Shown: positions 36,623 through 49,027, counted from the stretch's first letter. The stretch is DNA of 64,000 nt from Pomacea canaliculata (GCF_003073045.1 NC_037598.1:7082342-7146341); one strand, 5' to 3'. The notes: generated by a model not told the origin, from the sequence alone. A program made the numbers and translations.

Positions 36623-38086
36623 AAAATGGAAGAGTTTCTTTCTGCAGTCTACCCTTTAAAAAAAATTAGTTCCTTTATTTTTTTTTAATGTTTTATTTTT
36701 GTTTGTAGGAGGAAGTGGGCAGGAGACGAGGTCAAAATATGCGAGTAAGCTCCCCTAGTCTTTGTCTGTTGTTACTTGGAAAACTTTTACAAACCAGAAT
36801 AATCAGAATCACAATCATTATCGTCGTCTTGACCGATCTGATCCCCAGGTGGTTTGAATGTGGAAAAAAAAACAAACAAACAAACCTTTTACAAATGTTC
36901 TAGCCATGCCTAAATTAAAGAATTACTAGCAGAGTTTCCGAAGTTTTAAAATGTTCATCTGCTGCTTCTGTCCCCTACTCCAGCTATTTTTAGTTAGCGT
37001 AGGCTATAAATAGCACACCGTCATCTCATGCTAGAGGGCACTGACCTTACTACAGGTAGGTTGTTTAGTAGAAGTGTGGGTTAGGGTGTGGGGTGAAGGT
37101 TCAAAACCAGGTTGGCGGTGAACAGCGTGAAAACAGAGCAAAACATTTCTCAGCCTCGCTTTTGTTTTGTTAATAAAGAAACAAGGATGACTGCTGCTGC
37201 TGGAGCATCACACAACTGTCACGACAGTGACAAGACAGGTGTATCTAGTGTCACATGACTGACACTACAAACTGGTCACAGTCACGTGACACAAGACACA
37301 CGTGGCTGGCTGAGTTTAAGACTGGATGTTGCACCATAATGAAAGTCATTTGTGTGCTCTTAGAGTATAATGAAAGCAAGCAAAATAAAATTGTTCATCT
37401 TCCGCTTATTTTCTCTCTTGCCTATTTTTTTTACGTCTGGGTGTCTGTTCGTCTGCCTGTGTGTCTGTCTTTCCGTTAGTCCGTCGCTCATTACTCCATG
37501 CTTACCTTAGCTTCTTTGTTTCTTTAACTGAAGACAGATGCCACTTTGATGGAGACGATGATTACAATTAACAGTGTACAAAAAATTATTTAGAGTGAAC
37601 GGTAACAAGTGAACTTGTGCCGGACTGTGAACTATTCTTCTTTTGTTAATCATCAGCCTGAGAAAATGAACTTTCCTTTTGGATAGTTTAGAATTAGAGA
37701 TATTAATTAATAAATAATAATCAGGGATCTTAGATAGCAGTAAGGATAGGTTGACGTATGTTTACTGGGACAAAATTGTTTTCTACATTTATCGTGTATT
37801 TGATAGGAGAACAAAGAGAAAATTATTACCATTGTTTGTTGTAACAATACCACACTAGCAGCGTCAAATGTAGAACATTTTCTCACGATCTACCACAAGT
37901 AAACAACGTGTGGCAACAGTATGTTTATCACAGAGCAACGATTAAGCTTCATTGTTGTGTCCATGATTTAATGACCTCCATGGTCTCCAGACAAAAAACA
38001 TTTATGCTTTATTTATGGAAAACAATAGCATCATTATTAACCCTTCAGACAATTCTTTCCCAAGCTAAACGGTCAGGAGATAACCC
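36623..38086. other. Intergenic
   Basis: No gene recognised. The stretch holds the probable 3' UTR of paralogue 3 and AT-rich spacer. Confidence 0.5.
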
Positions 38087-38094
38087 TATAAAAG
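38087..38094 (+). promoter_or_regulatory. TATA box of C1q gene
   Basis: TATAAAAG lies 63 bases before the ATG at 38150, implying a 5' UTR of about 30-35 bases. Confidence 0.65.
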
Positions 38095-38149
38095 CCAAGA
38101 CTTGGTCTTCATCAGTGACAGACTCCAACAGCAACAACAGTCGTCGGAG

Positions 38150-39251
38150 ATGGGGAGCTTTGTCAACGAAGTCTGTTTTTTCTCCTGCCTTTTCCTTCTT
38201 GCCATGTTTCGCCCTGGACTGCTGTCTGGCGTGACTGAGGGCCTGGAAGTTCCAGGACGGAAACACGAGACGGACAACGTGGTGGACAGAAGCAGTGGCG
38301 CCCCTTGCGGGTGTAAGACAGTGGATAACCCTCTCAGTGCCCTCGGCACGGTCCTCAACTCCATCTGCAGCGCCGTTGAAACCAATTCCAATGCAGCAAA
38401 AGCTGCAGAAAGTAAGATGGCCGCCATGGAGGCTAGGGTCGCTTCCATTGAAAAAGAGTTAGAGGTAAAGTTTGAACAGTGTCAAACGAACCTCCATGTG
38501 TTACTTGATCACGTGACAGCCAACTTTTCGTCCTTTGAAGACAGCTTGAGAGCTTCTAAATATCAAGGTACTGTTTTACTGTTATATTTGTTTAAATATT
38601 GCAAAGAACATTTTGAATTTTCGAATAGATTGATTGATCGACAGACTGATTGACTGATCGAAATTTTGACAGTCCGATTTCTCTGCTCCTATTCTTCTCA
38701 TTTTCTCCCCCATACCATGAGGTTATCTGTTTGATTTTTCCATTGGAGATACCTTCTCAGAATTACCTTTTCCTTTCTGATCATTCTTTGGCATGGCGGT
38801 TACTTAATGGCTGTTTCAACAAACTTGGATTTATATTTTTTCCTCTCTTTCAGTGGGGTTCACAGTGAGATTTTCCGCTGATCCGGTGACTAACGTTGGA
38901 GCCAACGCCATTTACCAGTTCAACAATGTCATCACAAATGTCGGTAACGGCTACAACCACCAGACAGGTGTCTTCACGGCCCCTGTCGCTGGACTGTATG
39001 CGTTTCACCTCAACATCATGGGCACGAACGAGAGCCCGGCCGTCCATCTAGCCATCGAGAAGGAAGGGCCAGAGGTCATCGGCCACGCGTGGGCAGAAGG
39101 AAGCACCGACAACTACGACCAGGGCTCTACGACGGTGGTTGTCTCCATGCAACAAGGGCAGCAAGCGTGGGTTAGGCACCAAGGGGGTAACACTCACATC
39201 AGGGGAAGCAACTGGTCGGCGTTCACTGGGCTGCTTGTGCAGACTCAATAA
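38150..39251 (+). CDS. Secreted C1q-domain protein, collagen-free, 271 aa
   Basis: Two exons, 38150-38567 and 38854-39251 (TAA), phase 1 intron. The N-terminus is a signal peptide with a hydrophobic CFFSCLFLLAMF core. A short linker with CGC follows, then a helical region of about residues 80-125 (AAKAAESKMAAMEARVASIE continuing to VKFEQCQTNLHVLL) likely to form a coiled coil. The second exon is a complete globular C1q module of about 131 residues: VGFTVRFSA at the start, YNHQTGVFTAPVAGLYAFHL in the middle, and a GSNWSAFTGLLV end strand. No Gly-X-Y collagen repeat is present. Such proteins trimerise and act as pattern-recognition lectins in molluscs; the ligand here is unknown. The longer open frame upstream has no earlier ATG. 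It sits between the + and - members of the LDLA-ShK cluster. Confidence 0.92.
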
Positions 39252-40302
39252 ACAAACTGGGTAACTTCAAAACTATATTCAACTCCCAGGTTTTTTCCTT
39301 GCATTTTTCACTCAAATAATTTTCTTTTCCCACATTTAAATATTAGGTTTAACCACGTTTCATTATAGCTCACGTGAAGTGGTTTTTTAAAAAATGTTTA
39401 TGATTTATATATACAGAAAGATTTATCTCGTATTAAGAATTTTATTTTGCCAGCAAGGTTGCATTCGAACAAAGAGAGCATAAGTGAAGGAAATATTCGC
39501 GAAGAATTCAAAGCATTTCATCTGACACAAATAAAACAATTGACAGGAACACTGGACATAAATTAAAAAAAAAAAAATTAAAGCCATGAATAACGGTTGT
39601 ATGAGTTTAGGACGAGAAGTCCATTTTATTAACTGTTGTTTACAAGTGGAGCTTTACATGCTTAATAATTAAAATCATTTCTATTTGTTAAAAATCTGAG
39701 ATCCTAAGAATCGGTGTTCTGTTTTGTTAAAATATCCCCAAATGGTCCCCATTGATAATTTACCGGCCTGTCCTGTAAATATTTGAGAGTAAGGCTACCA
39801 CCAGGTCATAAATACGGATGTCTAGCCACTGTCTGCGAATAGCAGATTACCCAGACCAGACTGAATAGGAGATAGGGTATAGGTGCTTTATGAATACGAG
39901 CCCTGGACAGTGGCAAAATTATTCATTGGAGATTCCAGGCTGCCTCAGAAAACCTCATCCGCTAACGAAACTCCACGCAATCGTCTTACCAGGGTGGTGT
40001 CCTGCGAATTAATAGCAAGTAACTCGCCTTTTTGATTTTTTTAGCTGGTTTTTGTTCTCAAAATCATCTTCATAGTAATAATTCATCGGAGCACTTAAAA
40101 ACCGTCATAGACTTTTATTCTGATATTACTGAAAAACATTTTATCGCAACTGCCTTTAAAGACGAGAATAACAAATTGAGAGAAACTCATTCTGTCATTT
40201 GTTGCAAAGACGCCATGCTGTCATCTAGTTGCCAGGGTGATCATCTTTCAGAGATGGAAAATGTCTTTAGGAGAGGACACAAGAACGATAATTTCGTTCT
40301 TT
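39252..40302. other. Convergent spacer between C1q and paralogue 4
   Basis: AATAAA occurs at 39248 (overlapping the C1q stop) and at 39530; on the minus strand AATAAA at 40114-40119 serves paralogue 4. No gene is seen. Confidence 0.5.
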
Positions 40303-42218
40303 TCAGTTTTCCAAGCAAAGGTTACAGAACTTGCGGCAGTACTTGAAACCGAGGTCGTCGTGACAGATAGGAAGTGACGTCTCGTTCATGAGCAGACAAC
40401 CCCGCAGAGTCAGTCGGTCGTTGCAGACGTTTGGATGTAACGTAGCTAAGGGAGATAATTATAATCAGAGCAGCATTCAAACGTCAGCAATCTAGCAATG
40501 TTTGAAATTAAATGTATTTAATAAAAACGTATTATGGGATGCAAATAAAAGAAGACAATGCAAGGGAAATAAAATAAATTGTGAAGCAGATGTTTTTGAC
40601 TATTTTCTTGCTCATCTTGTAAACTCGTTGTAAGACAACAAACCAGTTCAAGATAACAAAGGTCAAAGAATAGACAAAGTTTATCTTAGCAGCGGACTCT
40701 ACATCTCTCCGATCCTCTTGCCGCATTCAATCTCATCACATTTTTTTTTTCGTCTTGGTCTTTTTTGTCTTCAATGAAGTAAAGAAAAACGAGAACTTCT
40801 AGTGAATGGTTGAAGAATGGTTTGAAGGAGTTTTCGACAGGTAATGATTGGAGAGGGATGTCAAACAATCAAACGCTAGCATGAACTATGACCTTTATCA
40901 TCTCGACACGCATCCTCAGACCATCCCGAGTACTCACGGCAGCCGAGTTCATCCGAGAAATCGCCGCAGTCGTCGTTATTGTCACACCTCCATTTGAGGA
41001 GCACGCACCCTCCATGGGCGCACTGGAAATGGATTGTGGGATTGCACTCTGTTGAATAGAGACAGAAAGGGTTAATAGTGACTTCAATTAGTCTTCTTCA
41101 GGAACGTTCTGAAAAGGGGAGATAATATTGGGGGTCGTAACTGATCTCTTTTAGGGTCGTAACAGCTGGATGGTACTTGTGTGCTCACCTCGGAAATGCT
41201 TTGATCAAGATCTCTAAAGAGAAGTAGAAATGGTAATAAACATTATTTTGTTACTGTCAATAGTATTCTACATTGGTCAAAATAACCTAATCATCTCTTT
41301 TTGAAAGATTCACGGCCGCGATGATTATAATCATAATATATGTGCTATCAATGTCAGAAAAACTTTTTGTACCCGAGCAGACACACAGGACATCATACCT
41401 TCACAAGACATGCACAAAGCTATATATATATAGAGAGAGAGATAGAGAGAGAGATGGACACAAACATCAGGACATACACATACAATTAGAGATCAAAAAC
41501 TAATAAAACATTTCTTTGAAAAACAGTCGGTAGAAAAGCAGCCAGTCGGACAAAAAAAAAAAAAATTTGACAGGAAAAGAGAAGGATAAAGAGAAAGATA
41601 GAGAGAAAGAAAAAGAGACACACACACTGAAAACGAGAGAGGGTGGAAAGGTTGGAGGTCACAGCATCACAAATACCACAATGCTGCTCATCACTGTTGT
41701 CGCTGCAGTCACTGACACCGTCACACTCCAAGGCAGGGGGAATGCACTCGATGCCATTAGTGCACCGGAAGTGGTCGTGCTCGCACCTGCTGTCTGTTGG
41801 TTAAACAAGAGACTGCATGCACACAGCGCACCAAGAATCGATCAGCGAGCTCCCAACGTCTTCTAGGAAGAAAACAAATCTTTTGCCTATGTGTTCTTTT
41901 CTTGACCCTAAATGTGTCATTACCTTTTCTTCACTCAGTATTCTAGATATTTTAGAAATAAAAATAATTGTTAGGTTTTTGAATCTAAATACTTTGATAA
42001 CTGATAACAATTTACAAGTATTTTTATCCGTTAATATCCTAACCTCGCTGTGGGAATAATAGAGTTAACACACACTTTGCAAAGAAGACTGGATCCGATT
42101 TTAAATTCAAATCTTCGTTGCACGGCACTCAAGGCAGTCTTGGACAGAGTGAGACTGATTTCACACCTGTCACTACCTGTTCACCCTACTGCAACTTAGG
42201 CCAACATTGGCACATTAT

Positions 42219-42264
<46 letters not shown>

Positions 42265-43977
42265 CCTACCACAGTCAGTCTCGTCCCATCCGTTATGACA
42301 GTCATTTTCACCATCACACAGCCACGATTCCTCTATGCACTTGTAGTTATCACATTGCACCTGTCCAGGTCTACAGGTGTGCAGATCTGAGGGCAGCAAG
42401 AAAAACATGGAAACTGGAGTCAAAGTGCATCATTCACCTGCAGATGTACTTCTCTCAGACCATTGAAGCGCGCGCGCGCGTGTGTACGTGTGTGTGTGTG
42501 AACAAACGGCTTTTTCATCGTAAAAGAACGATCACGTGCTTTAGTTAAACCTCACTCAGGTTGAAATATTTACATCAGTGTAACTTCATACTAAGAACAC
42601 AACAAACAAGGGGAAAGCACTCACGGCAATAAACCTCGTCGGTGTGATCCCCGCAGTCGTTCTGTGTGTCGCAAACGAAGGAGTGAGGAATACACTTTCT
42701 GTTTTTACACTGAAACTTGTTTTCACCTGTGCAAGTGCACTCTGAAAATATCCCAGAAAAGAAAATCTTAGAGTAGACTCAATCCAGTCGTATCCAAAGG
42801 TTTAACTATGATGAGCAGCTAGTCACAAAGTGGTGCGATGTTTGTTGTGATGTGTGGATGTGAACAAATCCACCTCTCGGAAAAAATAAGAGTTGAGGAA
42901 TGGATGACAAAATGTCGTCTGGAAAACAGCTGTTGATCAGAGACTGTTAACATCGCGACAATGAATGAATGAATGAATGAATGAATGAATCCTGACAATT
43001 AGAGTCAATGTCGACTGGGAGTTCAAGAGTTTGGAAGTGTTGAGGACGCCATCAGCTACTCACCACATTCCATTTCGTCAGACCCGTCCTCACAGTCGGC
43101 CTCTGTGTCGCACGCCCAGTCTGAAGGAATGCACTCACCGGAAGCGCACATAAACTCGTACTCCACACATCTGATCCCTAATACAGGAAAGTCATTAAGG
43201 GGGTTTAATTTAATTCTATCAGAAATGCAACCAATACTACGCTAACTTCACTTAAAGGAAGAAGAAATAGGGGAAAAACCCAACGGAAGTAAAACGAAGA
43301 GAAAAAAAAGAACAAATAAATAAAACAGAAACGAATGAGAAAAATAAAAGGAATGTTAATAAGAAGAGGAACAGGAGAAAGGGAGGAGGGGAACAAGGAA
43401 GTAAACAAAATGAAGAAAGATAAATTTTCGAGAGATAAAGACAAGACACTTAAAAGATAACCTATAGATAACAACACAATAAGGAACTAAAGAAATAAGA
43501 CCAATCGTGGAATGAATAGTTCACACAGTATTTGATTTTTATTGCCTGTGAGCTTAACTGACAACCTTAAAGGAATTGTTTTTACTTCTCTTTTATTCTT
43601 CTTATTGTTCTTATTCGCTACTGATATCTCAGTTGTTTGTATGCAAAAATATTGTTGTGGATTCTGTAGGCAGTACTATCTTGACAAGAGTAGTACAACA
43701 TGACAGCAGCTTCTATTTATATGTTTTGTCAGTTTACGATGGTTCTCCACACATGCTATTGTTGACCATCAACATGTTCTCAGAGAGATAGCGAGGGATG
43801 AAGAAGACAAGAGCTCATGTGTGGCTTTCAAGAAGACAAGGATCAAAAGACAAGAGCTCGCTCACCTTGTCGTTTCGTCATCAAGCTTCGTTTCTGTGCA
43901 AACTGTAGTTTACTCTTGTGGTATTTGACTGCCTGTGTGACTGTCAGCACGAGACACACCAACAACACAAACTTCAT
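40303..43977 (-). CDS. Secreted LDLA(x5)-ShK protein, paralogue 4, 276 aa
   Basis: Exons in transcript order: 43866-43977, 43064-43177, 42625-42741, 42270-42386, 41677-41793, 40938-41048, 40303-40445 (TGA), all phase 1. Signal peptide [16 protein letters not shown], propeptide [21 protein letters not shown], five LDLA modules and an ShK-like module ending [12 protein letters not shown]. Module 3 has NGWDETDC. Module 4 (exon 41677-41793) is unusual: [14 protein letters not shown] lacks the usual aromatic before C, and its donor GTATTT is weak. Its acceptor must be the CAG at 41794-41796 to keep frame. Exon 1 is almost identical to that of paralogue 5, while the other exons are clearly diverged. 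The protein is shortest at the C-terminus. Confidence 0.86.
42220..42265. repeat. (CAA)n microsatellite at a splice donor
   Basis: On the minus strand the donor of exon 42270-42386 reads GTAGGTTGTTGTTG, so the repeat begins five bases into the intron. Confidence 0.85.
42963..42990. repeat. (AATG)n microsatellite
   Basis: Seven tandem AATG units in an intron of paralogue 4. Confidence 0.9.
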
Positions 43978-45468
43978 CTCGTCTGCTACAGTTAGAAAGA
44001 CGAGTTAGAGAAGGGTTTGGCCTTTGTAGCCTTCGAGTGTAAAATAAGGTTATCTGGGCAACTCCTGACCTTCTGTGTGACCTCTTGTATATTCTGGCCT
44101 TCTTAAAATATGTGAATATACATTTATGTTATATATCTTACTGGGAAATTTTGAAGTCAATAAAGTATTGATATCGCTGATTTTTTTTTAATCAGGGTTT
44201 TACACACACACACACTCTCACACATGCACACACACACACGCACGCATTCACACATGTAAGCACTAAGAACATACATATAGAAAGATTACATGACCCACAG
44301 CCTGCTCAGATACTGTAGTGGGTTAAAAACTGTGGAGTGTGTTCGGTGACAATGTCTTGTACTCAAGAAAAAACACTATTACACGCAGTCTGTTGTCTGC
44401 TCTTGTTTACAGAAACTATCTTCTCAGCGAAGTTTGAAAACTGGTAACAGGGAGGTAACATTATAGCTGATAGGAATCTAGAAAAACATAGTTTTAATCA
44501 GGAATCTGTTTTGTACTTCTAAGTGAAACGAAAAATTTAGTTATTGTTTTTCTAGAGAACTAAACCAATCTGGCCTCCCTGGGAAATTAAATTAACACGA
44601 CCTCGCTTAAAAAGAAAACTTAATTAGCATGGCCGTGGATATATTAACATGATCTATCCAGAGATATAAAATAACATGGCCTCACTGTAGAAGTAAATTA
44701 ACCTGACACTACCAGAAAACTATACTTTGCCTGTCCAGTAAATATTTATGCAATGTGACTGACTGACTGACTGACTGACATCGGTCTGAGTGGGACATGA
44801 TGGTTGACAGACGTTGGTCTGTGTCAAAAAAGACCAAGACCTTTAACACTACAACAGGGTTTAAAATGAAATCACTTCTAGACAAAGGACAGAAGCATCA
44901 TAAAGAAGAATGTTGATAACTGGGATCAAATGAAAACAGATAGTTTAGGTTTGAGTTAGACAAAGGACAGTGAGAAATCCACGGTATGCTCATCACGTGG
45001 GTCACCACACACAACATCAGTCGTTGCCTTGCATTCGTAGAAAAAGCCAGGCCATGAAATTAATAGTTCAGGGAATATGCGGCATTTATTTATAGAAACT
45101 ATGTATTAATCAAAGACAGATATTAAGTATGAAAAAACATCCAATTATCGTTGACCTCTACATCATAATGATCTGCATCGTCGTTACAGCCATCATCATT
45201 CACTCCTGTAATTACTCATATATTTCAAGTAATTATTCGTGTAACTCGTGAAATTATTTATGTAACTCACTCAGCAAGAAAGAATGAACGCAGTTGACAG
45301 TGGAATTTTATTTGTGAAGTCAGTTTAGTAAGAGAAATGCCTGTCCACCCATAAAAGGAGTTCAGAACAAGAAAAAGTCCGAGAATGCTCGAACAACAGA
45401 ACTTTCTATCCATCCCCGACATTCGTACTTAGGGAACAGAACGGGTGTGAAGAACACGTGTCCTCATT
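43978..45468. other. Intergenic between paralogues 4 and 5
   Basis: (CA)n tracts at about 44202-44245, (ACTG)n at 44756-44778, and a minus-strand AATAAA at 45307-45312 for paralogue 5. No gene is seen. Confidence 0.5.
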
Positions 45469-48400
45469 TCATTCATCTGGGTTTACTGTGCAGTGTTTGC
45501 AGAACTTGCGGCAGTACTTGAAGCCGAGGTCGTCGTCGAGGCAGATAGGAAGTGACGTGTCGTTCATCAGCAGACAACCCCGTAGTGTCATTCGGTCGCG
45601 GCAGTCGTCTGGGTGTAAGGCAGCTAGAGAAGAAAATATCATTTACTGCAGAGTTTAGAATTCAAGAGTTTACAATGCATTATTGTTAAATCTTTTTGGA
45701 ATGGAGAAAAAGCTGTTCACGAACTGTGAGTGAGTAATACCAACAGGTTAATACTGCGAGAAATAAAGACTGAAAGATAGAACCAGTTCGGTTTCCAATC
45801 CATAAGACAAAATAGAAAGTAAGAATATAGAAAGAAGAACAAAGAGAAACGTGATTGTTTTGAAAAAATTAATATCTTTATGTCGAATGAAAAAATATGT
45901 ATGTAAATTTTGGTACGTAAACAAAGTGGGTATGTATAGTACAAAAATCACACTACAGATGTATCTTATTTATGTACTTTCGTATTTACTCGTCTTTACT
46001 AAATTTCACAACAGATCAGTTATCTTTAGAGTAAAGCTAAGGTCAGATGTTAGGTGAAATCAGAGGATATATAAGGTTATAGGTTAGGTAAAGTCAGAGA
46101 TACATAAGGTTAGAGGTTAGAGGACGTCAGAGGATAGGTAGAGTCCGTGGAGATTGTACGAGAGGCATTATACTTCAGTCATTATTCCGTTAAAATCCTC
46201 ATCTAAGGCCTTTGGTGATAAATTTTCACAGATTAAAAAAAGGAATCAAAGTACACGATCTGAACTTTCACGTGAACTACATGAACTGACATGAACTTTA
46301 ACACTCGTGGACCATTCGTACGTCACGTGCAACTTACGACAGCCGACTTCGTCAGTAAAATCGCCGCAGTCGTCGTCGCCATCACATCGCCATTGGATGG
46401 GAATACATCGTCCACCGGGGCACTGGAACTGGGTGACGGGGTCACATACTGTGGACAGGAGTGAGGTCACATGGAAAATGTTTTTAAATTCATTAAATTT
46501 TAATTAATATAACAACAACACTTAAACATCATTCGTCATGGTTACAGTCTGATCACCAGAGGCTGATTACTACGTAGATTACTTACCTCAATACAAAATG
46601 TTGTGATATCTTGAAAAGACAGTCACACAAAAACAGTTGGGGGGAGAGAAGAAAAGGTTGGAAGAAAGATTTACTTATTACATCACACCACGGGATCAAA
46701 ACCACTCACCACAGTTCACCTCGTCGCTACTGTCACCACAGTCATTATCTCCATCACACTCCCAGCTAGAGGGGATGCACCTCCCATCGGTGCACTGGAA
46801 CAGGTCCTCATTGCACGTGCCACCTGCAGATGAATGCACATCTAACCTAGCAGGACGGCGGACTGCAAACTGTTCTATGTTTTTTAATGTTACACTGACT
46901 ACGCATGATAGGTGTGAACACATTTCCTTCAATTTCATTATTTAAATCGATTAATGATCAGCATCTGGTCAAAGATCTCGACCTCAAACGACGTAATAAT
47001 AATAAGAAATTAGATAAGCCAATGTGTACTCGTCCCTAACAGATTCAAATTACGACCCAGATTCATTCCGTTTTCACTAGAGAGATCAGTGATTGTTGCT
47101 GAAGATTGATTGAAGACAATAAATGAGATAAATTTAACATTTTTGCTCGGGTTGGTCTTTAAGGCAACTTTCTGGTCACCAGGGACAGACGAGGGTCGTA
47201 ACTTGACGACCTACACTACTTACCGCAGTTGCTCTCGTCCCAGCCGTTACGACAGTCGTCAGAACCGTCACACAGCCACGATTCCTCAATACACCTGTGG
47301 TTGTCACACTGCACCTGGCCAGGTCTACAGGTGGTCAGGTCTGCAGCGAGAAACAGGCATAATATTGGTGAGATTTCACAGCTCAGCTAGATGACACGTA
47401 AAGTAGATATCACAACCCTCACCTCAGCTAAAACAACGAGACTTTTTATTGAAAGCAAAGATGTTGATATAAAGTCAAATTTTTCTCGGTGAAATTAACA
47501 TTAAAAATATTCATATTCAAACTATATAAGAATATGATCTTGTTAAAAAAAAAAAAAAAAACCACAAGAAAATACTACTAGACATGGAGAAGCACTCACG
47601 GCAATCTACTTCGTCGCTGCCATCGCCACAGTCGTTGAACATGTCGCAAACGAAGGAGCGAGGAATACAGTTGCCGTTTTTGCACTGAAATTTGTGCTCG
47701 CCTCGACAAGCGCAGTCTAAACAAATGTGATGAACAGAATACAACAAACCTATCTTAAAAACACAGTTCCAATTACAGACTAAATATTTTACGAAAAAGT
47801 GTTAAGATAATCCTAATATGTGATTACTAGCGAACCTCAAGCTGTGTTCAGTTCCAGAATCTTCGAGGGTGCTACTACCTTATATGATAATAGTAATCAA
47901 TGCGATAACCTCCCTTAAGTGGTTCACCGAGGTAGGATTCAGAAAATATTGAAAAAGTGATCTTCAAGGAGTGTGTGTGTGTGTGTGGGGGGAGACTTAA
48001 AAGACTTTATAACAAGCTCGGACAATGAAGGGTGCTTGTAAGTGGCCCACCCTGTAGAACAAACGGGTACACAGTCATCACTGACCACATTCCGCTTCGT
48101 CAGACCCGTCGAGGCAGTCGGCTTGTGCATCGCACGTCCACATTGAAGGAAGACATTCACCGGAAGTGCACATGAACTGGTTCTCGCCACAGATCCGTGC
48201 TGCAACATCAGGCATGGTCATCAAGTTGGTGATATGCAATAAAATACATCGAATGGTATGTCACCCAGTCAGAAAGTTACGGAATGAAACAGGGGCTTAG
48301 ACTCACTTCACTCTGAGCAGAGATTCTGAGGTCAAAGTTCATGGTGAGGTTTATGACAACCGGACCTAGCGACTCCACATGCAGGGTGGAACATTGCGAA

Positions 48401-48925
48401 CTGGATACAATAAACATTCTGTTTGCACATCGGATCGACTGCATTATAGGCTGTTGTAGATTGTATTGCAAAGTGCATTATCAACTGTAATACGTATTAT
48501 CAACTATATTGTCATCTGTATTATCAACACCATTATCATTATTATTGCTATTCCAACTGCTGCTGTGGTTCATCGTTTCATTTGTGGGAGGCATCATTAG
48601 TGATAATAACAAGAACAACTTATCAGCAGCATCTTTTAGCTTGGCAGAGAGCTCAAGAGAACAAACGATAAAACGAACAAACAACAAACACATACAGGGA
48701 ACATGGGAAAAATATAACTCCCGGAGAATTTGAAGGTTCGTGTTATCCCCAAAGGAGCTCATGTGTGGCTTTCAAGAAGACAAGGGATCAAAAGACAAGA
48801 GCTCCCTCACCTTGTCGTTTCGCCATCAAGCTTCGTTTCTGTGCAAACTGTAGTTTACTCTTGTGGTATTTGACTGCCTGTGTGACTGTCAGCACCAGGC
48901 ACACCAACAACACAAACTTCAACAT
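45469..48925 (-). CDS. Secreted LDLA(x5)-ShK protein, paralogue 5, 280 aa
   Basis: Exons in transcript order: 48811-48925, 48086-48199, 47600-47716, 47224-47340, 46710-46823, 46338-46448, 45469-45623 (TGA), phase 1 throughout. Signal peptide [17 protein letters not shown], propeptide [21 protein letters not shown], five LDLA modules and an ShK-like module with YCRKFCKHC and the sequon NDT. The first donor after an LDLA exon is GTCAGT rather than GTGAGT. Module 3 has NGWDESNC, as in paralogues 3 and 4. Module 4 is the standard length ([13 protein letters not shown]) instead of the longer DGSRC form of paralogues 1-3. Exon 1 matches paralogue 4 nearly base for base. Function unknown; secreted and probably N-glycosylated. 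Confidence 0.88.
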
Positions 48926-49027
48926 GGTTCCTGCCTTACACTTTTAACGAAGTTTTTGAGAGACGAAATGCTTAAGGTAGCCTTATACAAGATAAGCAGA
49001 ATGCTCTTATCTTTGCCTTTAGGCGAA

